Source: Lingula anatina
Lineage: Eukaryota; Brachiopoda; Lingulata; Lingulida; Lingulidae
Length of the DNA stretch: 64,000 nucleotides
Direction: 5' to 3'
Assembly (NCBI RefSeq): GCF_001039355.2
Contig: NW_019773748.1
Span: forward strand, 581,481-645,480
Shown here: piece after piece, positions 10,212 to 20,606 of the stretch
Position numbering within the stretch: the stretch's first letter is position 1
Layout: each line of letters starts with the position of its first letter
Program-made: the position numbers and the translations under genes
The notes under the pieces: model-generated
Databases searched by the model: none
What the model saw: only the letters and a program-made list of their open reading frames with translations
Told to the model about the DNA's origin: nothing

Positions 10212-13200
10212 TTATAAATTGCCTTCTGTTTCTGTGTCTAGTTCATAGCCATTTAGGTGGTCTTTATCATGTATAAGCAAGCAGGTTACCTTTGGTTTAT
10301 CATCGAATTCTGATAGTGTAATAGTGAACCTAGAAAGTCCAGTATTAGGAGAGACCCTCAGTGCATGCCCTCTTCCTCCAAATACTTTACATTCTAGATC
10401 ATCTACAAAATGGCGGATGAGCTCCTTCAAGCAACCTCCATGAGAAGCTATGAGAACATTAGCAACAATGGGTGGGATGACGTCACCATCATCAAAACTA
10501 TTTCTGCCTGAGCTGATGCTAGATATCCTTTCCAGTCTATGCTCTACGAGGGGTGACAAGGACACATTGGGGCAGACATAATGCTGCTGGGCTTCTGCAT
10601 TACTACTGCTGGTAACTAGTGCTTTAATATCCGCATCATCACAGGTTGAATGCTGGAACACTGGTGACCCTGACCTCCCTGGCTGCTGGGGGTCAAGGTC
10701 AGGACCATTTGCACTGATTTCTGCAGCTTGTACCTCATTGTCTGTCATACTGGAGCACCCAGATGTAGTACTGGATGTGCTTCCTTTAGTCATAACCAGA
10801 TCAATCTGAGAATCACAGTTAGGTATGGGTTTGTTGCTGCCTTTGTTTTGAGTCTGCTGGGTGAGTGTAGAGTGTTGTTCAGCTTCATACGGGAAGTCTG
10901 ACGGGAAAACACTCCCCTCGGGACTATTAGCACCATAGGCTGTGCTGCCGTAACGCCGCCGCTTTATGGTACAAGGCTGGCCCACCATTGGCTCCTCATC
11001 CTGGGACTCTCGCTGTATCAACTGGCAAAGTTCTTGGAAGAATAATATCACTCGCTGTCGAACCTTCAATTTAAAACAAAATTAAAGCAATTTAATTTTA
11101 AAACAGAATATGCTGTAAGAGGTCACAGTTGCATTCTTTTCATGTATACTTGAAAAAAGGAAGCCTGATTTATCAAGAAAATAGAAATTCTTTTTCACTT
11201 CAGCCATATTAGAATCAGTAAGTTGAATGTTTTCAATACAAAACATTAATTCACTTTTACACTCTTGCAATGATAGTACCATTAAACTTCTAGCATATCA
11301 CATCACTTCTTGCAATAATGAAAAAGCTGTTACCCTCAATCAGCCACAGCACAGAGCTATGAGACATCATATCCAACTTAATTCAAGTTCAGGGTCTAAG
11401 CTTATTATAACTAACCCTTCTCAGTAGTATACTACTTGCATATTGTGTCATTTAGGTCATAGTCATTGTAAAAATGTTTCATTGTAATAATTTTGAAATA
11501 TGTTAATTTTCACATTTCACTGTCACAACCTTTGCATTATCTTAGCAGTTTTAAAGTGCTAAACCTGTAATAATGGTAACTAAAATGCTGCCACTTTATT
11601 TTAAATGGATCTCTGTAAGGCTGTCACTATAATGGGATGCAGCCAAATACAAAACAGAAATCACACATGCACACATTTAAACAATTTTGTGATCAAGTCC
11701 ACTTTAGACTTAATTTTAGTCCTTTTGCAAGTTGGAAACCAAATAGATTCTGTTTTAGGCTTCCTAAGAACAAGGCCAAAATAAAGCAACTGTCATGCTG
11801 AAAGGGGTAAATGTTTCAAATAATTATTATTTATTTTTTTCAATTGATCTTTTAGTGCAAGTTTCATAACTTAAGCATCAAACAAAAGAGTGACCTTTAC
11901 TTATATTAGAAGCTAAGAACATGACCACCAAGTGATGAAGGTTGCGTGCATGGGCACAAAACATTTTCAAGTATGTACCTAATATTACATTTCCAATTGT
12001 AATATTTAATTTATATATTACAATTGTAAATGTAATGTGATAGCCGTGAAAATCAAATAACACAAATTATAAATAAAATGCTGGTGTAAGCAGCAAATGT
12101 ATTTTGTTTCAGTGGTAAATTAAATTGTAAGTACATGAAAAATACTTGGTGGACTGTAGGCAAATATATATGAAGTCATGAAATGTTTTCAAGTAACACA
12201 TTTGACACTGGCCATCAACTTAAAATAGTGAGGAAACAAGCAAGCAAACATGCACACACTTTGACAAGGAAGTTACACCTGACCTGTTCTGTGGTTTCTG
12301 CCCCTAGCGGTGTGTATGTCACCACAGTCTTTCCTGCTTTCTGGGCCATCTCCTTGTGTTCCTTCACACACTTTCCTTCCATGATGCCAAATTTCTGAAA
12401 GTGTATAAGACCCATGCTAGGTTTTTACATCATACACACTTGTCTTAAATATAATATAATATAATGATTCCTTTACACCATTTCACTATGAAATATCACA
12501 CAAATGTGTGCCATTTTAATGCCTTGGGGTATCATAATCTTTAAAAGAACATCACAAAATGGAAATAAATAAATATATATATATATATATCACTCCAATT
12601 TACAGGTTGCTAGTGATTCAATTAATGTCATGATAAAGTAACTTTTAGCCACAATTACATCAAACAGACCAAAGACTTGGTTAACCACAATTATTGCCAG
12701 AGGACTTGTGCCCTCTTCTGTCCCAGTGATTGTGGTTACCTAACACGTGCGGTTAATAGCCCACATCATGTATGGATATATTGTATGTTGACAAGTTAAT
12801 GGAGTAGTCAGCATGTTCCAATTTTTATCATTTATATACAGGTAGACAATTAAAACTCAATTACATGATTTTAATCAACAAACACTGCCTTTCTGTGCCA
12901 AAACACTGCTTAAGTGACTTTCTATAACACCTTTGGGATGCAGTTTAAACAACCTCCATCTTCTTTTCAATCTGAGTCAGAATTAAGATTATTTCACAGA
13001 ATAATTACAAGTAAATAGATCAACATGTTTATGCTTCTGCAAATCAATGTGGAAATTTAATAAAATTTGAATAGTTATATAATAATAATAATTTATTAAG
13101 CCAATAAAATACAAATGTATAAAATCGGGAATCTTTTGCCCTGTAGTAGCGCCATTGAAATATAAAGAATGAAAATTAAAATTACATGTTAGAGTTAAAA

Positions 13201-16200
13201 ATAGTTACTGCTGAAGGATAAAAGCTATTTAAAAATCACTTACTACCTTTAAAAGCTAAGGCTGTATTCCCAGAGCTTTTAGATCGATCTATCCCCGCGG
13301 GGAGTCTCACTAGATTACTGTCAGATAATCCGGCTTAAATGTCCGTCCCGCCTACTACAAGCTGTAAGGGGGTAATTAACTTTCGTGTTCGCTCGGCTGA
13401 CAGCTATTTAGCGTGAACCCCCAGGGAGTTAGGTCGATCTAAAGTAGATCGATCTAATCTCTGGAAATGGGGTCTAAGAGTCTCGAATTGCTAGGTAAAA
13501 ATTTAAAAAGGGTATGGGCTGGATGGGAACTGTCTGTCATTATTGATAATGTTTTCTTTTTAGTCCTGTCTAGATATATAGTATGGACGGGAGTTAGATC
13601 TGTTCCAATTACAATCCCTGCAGTTTCGACGATCTTTTCCAACTTGTTCCTCTCCTCCACAGTTGCGCGTCCATACCAAACAGTTACTGAATAAGTTAAA
13701 ATACTCTCTAAAACACACCTGTAAAAGTTCGTTGGTGGTAATTCACATTTTTGTATATGTATAAGGTATCTAAAAGGTAACTTTTCCTATGCAATACTAC
13801 ATTTATGCACCAAAAGCGTCAACATGACAAAGAAATATTGTAGCAATATGTGGACAGACTGACCAAATGTTGTAACATTTTTCTGGGTCTTATTTTTGTT
13901 GCTGATAGGTCATTATAATTATTGTCACTTTTTATATACCCATTACCCTTTCTCTCAGCCTAGCATCTTGGCTGATGGGACATTTGCAAGCTTTGCTGCC
14001 TTCCACAATGATTTGGGCAGTCTGAAGTACAAAAAAAATTACTGTTTATAATTCTGTAACTGGCTCATGAGCTTACAACTTTCAGAAACAATATAGGACC
14101 ACTGGTATCAGCAGACCAGTGAAGGGGGTGGTAATTCACATGCAGTACATGCAGAGTTCCAATATTACAAAAACGCATTTCTTATCTTTTTTTTTACTTT
14201 TTCTTTAGCAGTAAGTGGTTTATGGTTTCTTTAAAATGTCATAAATGGGAGCCTTTGTGCATATATGTAATACATATTGCTGCTGCTACCTGTCTTGCTC
14301 TAGAAAGGTCACTGGAGAAGACATGCGTGAAAGGTTCATACTGCAACCTGGAGGCTGCTAACTGGGCCTGCTTCAAACCAACATCTGAAAGCTCTGTATC
14401 TGACTGACCTGAAGACAGGAAATGGAAAGTAAACAAAATACTTTTTTTTCAATGGAACTACTCTAACTTAGCATACTTTTTTATATAAATCATAGTTGTT
14501 ACAGACTGCTTATATGTAAAATGTATATGTGACAACCAAGATAACAAAACAAAATTAAAATAAATAAAATGTCAATAATAGGAACTCTCAAAAAGTATAC
14601 AATGCTAAAAAAAGAGATTTTACCTTGGATGATACCCTTCTGGTTAGCAATTGTTTCCCCACTGAAAAGAAACACTGTACATTAACCATGTGAATGTGAC
14701 AAAAATAATAAATTAATAACAATAATTAAAATTGTGAGCGATATTTGTTATGAAGGTACTAACAATACTTTTATCGTGTTCCACTAAAGCCTGGATAAGG
14801 GCAATGCCACTTAATTCTTTTGGCTGCACACCATTGACACATTTATTCTAATAAGAATGCCTTATGAACTGAAAAATATAAAACACAAATATATTTATCA
14901 TCTACACAAATGGACATAAATGAACTTTCAAATGCTTAGCTATTTAATTTTAATTTAATGATAAGTATTCTCTACAACTAAATGCTTCACCTATGAAATT
15001 ACACATATCACTTAGCATGTAATAAGGTAGAAGTCACTTAATCACATAGGTCAACAAATACAGTCTATATAACAGGTCATACTTCAAGCTTGGTGGTGCA
15101 CCACAAGGACCACAAATACACAGTTCTCAAACCAACTCTTGCACTCTATCTCTTTGAAAGCAGAAAAGGTAAAAGAGAGAAACTGTGGATACTATTGTTT
15201 CAAAATAAAATACATAAAGGGAGCTTTTTATATTGCAGGCTGGTGGTAAAATAATACTTTCCTTCTAGATTTTTAGCATTCAGAGTCAACTATCATCACA
15301 GATAAACAGACTAGCTCTTTAAACTGAAATATATCCTTTTAAATGTATAAATTCCAATTAAGAACTACTATTCTGTTGATGCTTAAAAATCAATATGATT
15401 CCTAACGTCAGCACACATGCCAAGACTTGCACATATTAACTTTGGCATATGATCAGGAAAATTTACAGCCCATTTCCACATTCATTTGTATAGAAAACCT
15501 TGTAACCTGAGAAAAATGGTGACTACTGCTTCCACTAGTCTGCAAACTATATATATGTTACATGCAGAAGGCGTAACAAAAGGCCACCGTTAAACAATTT
15601 ACCAAACAGTATACCGAGCCTTGTTTGTTAGAGGGCAGTGACACAAATGTTAATAAGCTTTATTTTCAAATAAAGGTTCAATTCCTTTTTTCCACCAAGG
15701 ACACAAGAAAAGGAAAAACCACCACTCCATAGACCCTTCTAAGGCTTAAAGCAACACAGCATGTCAACTTAATTTACTTCTATGCTGGCATATGTACAGC
15801 AGCCATGGGTCTAATTTATGTTGGCTTTTTGAAGTCCAATCCAGGCACACAGTTGTTAAAAAATTCCAGGCACATAATGATATTAAGCATCTTAAAATGA
15901 AGTAAGGCAATATAACGATTTATCTCTGGGTCTCATCAGTATTTCAGCACAATATAAGCTTACACAAATGTTGGAATTTTGTGAACAATTTGAAATAACT
16001 TTTAAAACAAATGCTTTCATAATTAAACTTATGAACCCAAAATTTGGTGAACAATTAAAATGTTTTACACTCAAACAGTACCTACAAAACTTCAACCTCA
16101 ATTCCTTTAAACTGTTAGACCCTAAATTCAGACATCGCATAATAGTAAAGCGATAAAAATAATTTGACTGTTGGATTAGAGCAAGAAGAATATTAATGCT

Positions 16201-16252
16201 TACTGATGTGTAGATTGCCCCCCCTAAAAAAAATGCAGCAACCACATCAAAA

Positions 16253-16288
<36 letters not shown>

Positions 16289-17019
16289 AGGTAGCAAAAA
16301 TAAAACAAAATAAAATTACTATAAGAGGAATGGAGATTTGGAAAGGCATATCACCGAATATATAGAGGTACAGGGTAATTGCAAAAAGTTTTTTTTTTGG
16401 GGGGGGGGGTTAGTATTATACTCTAAAACAGTGTAAGAGAGAAATCACTTACATGAGTTGAAACATGTTAATTATAAGAATTTACTTTATGGTGTTGGTC
16501 ATAAGATTTAAGTTACTGTTTCTGCACTGTATGCAGGATCTATGCATTGTAGTTTGTACTTGTCTTAGGCCCACGCAGATGTACATGTACCGGACGTGAG
16601 GTTGTACAATAAAAAGGGTAGATTTCAACTTCATGTGTGCACTTACCCCATTTATTGTGCATGCAACAGTATGTGCGCGATTTTTTCCGAGCAATATATA
16701 CAACCCTTCACTTCTCTTTCCTTAGAAACTCTTTTCTACCATTACCCCACACCCACCCTGCGCTTCATGACGGCACGAGGCACTAGGCCGGATATTCCTT
16801 TTTTTACAGTGGGCGTACGCCCTTGACCCACTGACACCTGGTTAACATTACAAGTAGCCTGGTCGGGCAGCAGCACGGTCCACATTTTTCGGACCTTCTC
16901 CGGTAAAGAAAATAGCGACCAAACCTGCATGTTTCAGTAGATTTTCGTGCAACATATTGCAAAATACTCTTAGCACGATATACTTACTGCCTGATGACCG
17001 TCAGGGTAAACACAACCAT
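10212..17019 (-). CDS. TIGAR: TIGAR-like histidine phosphatase (fructose-2,6-bisphosphatase family)
   Basis: Six coding exons read right to left: 17019-16988, 14661-14624, 14408-14290, 14021-13947, 12394-12284, 11063-10212. All junctions keep frame, giving 408 aa. Exon 1 encodes MVVFTLTVIR plus two bases of the catalytic His codon; the RHGET motif is completed by the 38-bp exon 2. Exon 3 has LSDVGLKQAQ and the phosphate-pocket-like FSSDLSRARQ. Exon 4 has VEGSKACK with the likely acid/base Glu70 and RLRER. Exon 5 continues KFGIMEGK and ends in TPLGAETTEQ. The last exon has ASHGG with the second catalytic His333, then TPNTG-like SPNTGLSRF and DHLNG. Family members hydrolyse phosphosugars or phosphoglycerates (fructose-2,6-bisphosphate or 2,3-BPG for human TIGAR). 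Human TIGAR is about 270 aa. The excess here is a Ser/Gln-rich linker of about 135 residues before SHGG. Confidence 0.87.
13261..13473. mobile_element. MITE, PIF/Harbinger-like, copy 1 (TIGAR-like intron 5'-to exon 5)
   Basis: About 213 bp, flanked by TAA on both sides (13258-13260 and 13474-13476). Imperfect TIRs read GGCTGTATTCCCAGAG at the left and inward GACCCCATTTCCAGAG at the right, followed by a shared TTAGATCGATCTA. It has an internal CCCCGCGGGG palindrome. Two close relatives lie at 45194 and 45827. There is no coding capacity. Confidence 0.72.
16257..16287. repeat. Poly-A tract in intron 1 of the TIGAR-like gene
   Basis: A run of about 30 A (poly-T in the sense of the gene), interrupted once near its left edge. 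Confidence 0.8.
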
Positions 17020-17366
17020 GGTCCAATGTGGAAAGATTGCAGCGGTCCTGGAGCTGTCTCATTTTATGGTGGTGGAAGTGCAGGCATCCATATTAAACGG
17101 TCGTTCTCATTGGTTGGAGGATGAAACATGGACCAATAAAAAGATGTGTAACAAATATTTTACAAGAATTTTCTTTCGTCTTCTCTGTCTTGCGACAGAG
17201 GTTGACATTGATTAGCAGGGGCAGGTAGATTACCCAGGGTTGCAGTTGTTGTATCCCAAGGTAAAAATAACAATTGCAGAATAAACAGTTTCTTGAAAAT
17301 TTTTAGTGGGGAAATGACAATGCCATAATATTATGTAATTTCGATTTAAATATCCCATTAAATCAC

Positions 17367-17675
17367 TGAGGGTCCCATTGGAGGGGTAGTGAGTGATCAC
17401 TGTTCACGGGAAATGAAACAATCCATTCACAAACCACAGTAAATGGAACTTTATTCATATCTCACTGATAATGCGAGTCAACAACCCTGGAAAATCACAA
17501 ATCAACGGGTATAATGACTTCGTTTCAGGAAGGACGAGCAATAAAAAAGCCGCATTCAGGAGTCGCAGGAATTGGGTGTTCCACGGATCACCCTAAGTAA
17601 TAATGATAATTTCACTCATCTCGGGAAATAAAAAGTGGTTTTCACGGATAACGAAAATACCCAGTGGGACCCTCA
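17367..17675. mobile_element. Short element with TGAGGGTCCCA inverted ends
   Basis: The left end TGAGGGTCCCATTGG and the right end read inward (TGAGGGTCCCACTGG) match at 14 of 15 bases. It is about 309 bp and non-coding. No convincing target-site duplication was found, so the superfamily is unknown. Confidence 0.5.
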
Positions 17676-17973
17676 TCGTTGTTAACGTTAGTTGATCTTA
17701 CGTGAGGCGTAATTATTCAAGATTTGAGGCAGTCAGGGGCTAGAAAAGACGCTGAAATACACTGCTAATTTAAAGCAGGGCCGTGCCTCAGTGGTTTGGA
17801 GTGGTGTGCCACGTACTTTAATCTATAATTGTAACAGGCCTCTTTACCCCCTTTATAACTGTTGATCCACCAAGTTTTTGTTTTCCATGACGCTGGTAAA
17901 TTTGACCATATTGGGGGGTACAAAACAAAATTGTGATACAAAACAACAATTTCATTTGCTATTAAAATAGCCA

Positions 17974-18247
17974 CAGGGGCGGCTCCAGGATAAATTAAGG
18001 GGAGGGGGGGCGCAGATGTAAAGTCGACCCTCCCCCTTCCCTTTGGGGTGGGGTTCTGGGGCTGCATAAGAGCCCCGAACATTTTTGGAATTTTAGAGAG
18101 TGAACGATGCCATTTCGTACGGTTTAGAACTAAGATTCAGCTAGGCAAAATTTTAATTTCAAGAGGGGATTGAAGGTGTGATTTTTTCAGAAATCGAAGG
18201 GGGAGGGTCAGGATTCACCTGACCCCACCCCCCTAAATCCGCCACTG
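17974..18247. mobile_element. MITE with CAGGGGCGG ends and 5-bp target duplication (copy 1)
   Basis: The left end is CAGGGGCGGCTCCAG and the right end reads inward as CAGTGGCGGATTTAG. AGCCA flanks it directly on both sides. The 274-bp body is G/C-skewed (GGGGAGG and CCCACCCCCC runs) and non-coding. The ends match those of the element at 21787. The tip sequence and 5-bp duplication fit a hAT-type (hAT5-like) element. That assignment is from general knowledge, not from a search. Confidence 0.7.
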
Positions 18248-19469
18248 AGCCAGTCCATTTTAAAAGATGATGTATGAGAATAATTAATTTCAGTGCATTA
18301 ACCTGGATGATTTCCTTTACAGGCCTTTGCAATTAGCCACTGTGTTACTGGTTACGAAAGTGTCAATCCTTACAGTATATGTGGTGGTGAAATAAATGTT
18401 TTTTTTTTTTTTCAAATGCGGTACGCTAGGAAGACATGGAAGATGTGCAGCACTAAGAAGTTATTAAATGTAAAATAATCATCATTATTATAAGATTTCC
18501 ACAAACTGTGATTTAATCACATGGTGCTGGTAAAGCCAGAGGGAATACGGTGGGGGCGATGTTATCAAGGCTTTAGCTTCGGTCCCATGGCTTCTTTTGG
18601 CCTGTAAACATGTATTAATATTCAAGCCCGGGAGGACAGCATAAACACTTGCTTGTCGACTTTTAGGTAGAGAAGACACTGGTGTCACCAGTATTTATAT
18701 AAGCAGCTTCGCGTGATATGTTTAAATACAAATTAGATGTGCAATTTTCTGATACGAAATTTGTCAAAATAGCATGGAAAGCAGTGCGCAAAGTTTCAAA
18801 ATTTTATTATTAAATTGAATAGCAAACAGTAATAAAGATATGTTATTTGACCATTTATAAGGTCGCTTTATTTATGTCAACCCCTTTTTCCAGTTTTACT
18901 TGTTAACTAATCAATTTAGATAAATAAAATTTACAGGTTTTGAAAAACGCATACACAAATCTTATAGGAGCTAGGGGACCAAATTTTGTCTTGATCAACA
19001 ACTTCGTCTTTAGTCACGTATGCACAACCTATAGCCTGCAACGGTTGCTCCCTCCTCTGTTCATCTTTGGGAATTAAAAAAATCCTGTCAGATTTTTAAA
19101 ATGTGTTGGCAGTGCGGTCTGGTACACGGCAAGCTTTCACCATTTTGCTTTTGTACGTGCATCACCGGTGTATGACTGACTCAGAGAAAAACACTACTGG
19201 TATAATCCAGCCTAAAGTTTACCCGTCACATTTGCCAGTAATGCAACATCAGCAGTTATTAGTACAATTAACACCTTCTTTGATAAAATAAGTTGCTGAG
19301 GACGTTTTCTTCCAGGAGATGTGAATATTATGCTCATCCAGGTAAACAAATGAGTCTGCTGTAAGACTCCCAATCACAGATAGCGAACGGCAGTTAAGGA
19401 CGATTTTATCACTTAGCCAGGTGTACAGCGGCTAATTACAAAGGCCGATGTAACGAAACTAAGGATCCG

Positions 19470-19609
19470 TGTAACGGAGAGTCCGCCCTCCATGTAGTTA
19501 TTATGGTTAGGGTTAGCCTGACCTAAGTGGGTCAAAATCTAGGGCGAGGCTTATCTGTACAAATGAATGGGAAGCGGACTCTCTGTCATGGGGGACTCTG
19601 TCACGTTAC
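19470..19609. repeat. Imperfect inverted repeat, possible degraded element
   Basis: TGTAACGGAGAGTCCGCC at the left is mirrored at the right by a segment reading inward TGTAACGTGACAGAGTCC, with CATG further in on both arms. The arms are gapped. It may be an old MITE or a chance foldback. Confidence 0.35.
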
Positions 19610-20047
19610 AAGACCGTAAGAACTCCGATGTAGGCTATAATATAGATAAATTAACTTTATAATATTAGGCACTGAGACTCAGATCCGGTGTACTAATGGC
19701 CTGTAGATATGATTTTTAAAAACCAGAATTGCTATAAGAGTATGATTTTATCTTCTCAAAATCTCAGAGATATAGGGGCCTACATCGATCTTTTATTATT
19801 CTAAATACGGCGATATATAAATCTAAGGCAAAAGCGGCGTCACATGGTATTCATGTATTCAAGACAGCACAGAAAGGAGGCGATCAAAGAATTTAAATAT
19901 AACCCACTATATTCTTGTGATTAAAATTGCATAAGCATTAATGAGATATTTAAAGCTGTATATCAGTTATTATTAAACATTAATTTAGGAATGCACAACA
20001 TTAAACTTGGATTATGGCTTTTCTTGGCAAGACGACCACATGACAAT

Positions 20048-20087
20048 ATGGCAACGACCTCCATTCATGAATCGATTACATAGCAAC
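20048..20087 (+). promoter_or_regulatory. Two RFX X-box-like half-sites upstream of the EFCAB6-like gene
   Basis: ATGGCAAC at 20048-20055 and ATAGCAAC at 20080-20087 match the conserved right half of RFX X-boxes. The left halves (GACAAT and GATTAC) are weak. They lie about 115-155 bases upstream of the end of the putative non-coding first exon (donor at 20203). RFX control would fit a cilia/sperm protein, but this is inference from half-sites. Confidence 0.3.
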
Positions 20088-20119
20088 GTGCACTACCATA
20101 ACACGCAAGGAGCGTGAGG

Positions 20120-20202
20120 ATGGTTGTTTCACTACTGATGATGACAGGGAACAACTTTTGAAGTTCCCGGTGTATCAGACAATATATTAATTCAAACTGC
20201 AG
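20120..20202 (+). other. Probable non-coding first exon of the EFCAB6-like gene
   Basis: A strong donor (CTGCAG then GTAAGT) ends this segment at 20202. The next exon starts after TTTTAG at 20598, nine bases before the ATG at 20607. The left boundary is a guess. Confidence 0.45.
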
Positions 20203-20606
20203 GTAAGTCTTGTGTTTGAAAAAAGTACATTAAAATTCAAATGAATTGATTGATTAAAATATTAATGATATTAATAATTATAGGGTACTCTCTCGACAAG
20301 TAAGTATTATTAATAATATAATATAAATGTGTGTAATAATACACATATAAATGTATGTAATCCTAAAGTTTTGATAAGATCTCGAAAGATGCGCATTTTG
20401 ATACTTAATTTAAAATTGGTGTCGCTTCCATGCATTAAAAAAAAATCTAAATCATAATTCTGCTGCTGCCACTTTACAATGTAGCCACAGCCTTTGCCTA
20501 TACATGTATGTTTACTGCTGGATCTTACACATTCAGTTTTATAAAAGTATATCACTCATTAAATGCCAGTTCAACATTTTTCATTTCTTCATTTTAGAAT
20601 TGAGTC

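Larger units (their letters stand above)
17020..20100. other. Intergenic region between divergent TIGAR-like and EFCAB6-like genes
   Basis: I see no supported coding exon. It holds three inverted-repeat elements (17367-17675, 17974-18247, 19470-19609) and presumably both promoters: the TIGAR-like one near 17020-17150 and the EFCAB6-like one near 20040-20150. The short open frames here lack homology cues and splice context. Confidence 0.5.

Noticed and set aside
15892-16308. 138-codon minus-strand open frame starting in poly-F
   Set aside because: It begins in the homopolymer tract, lies in intron 1 of the TIGAR-like gene and has no recognisable domain.
16805-16832. Perfect palindrome GGGCGTACGCCC inside a CAGTGGG/CCCACTG hairpin
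   Set aside because: Striking, but too short to call an element or regulatory site. No second copy seen in the window.
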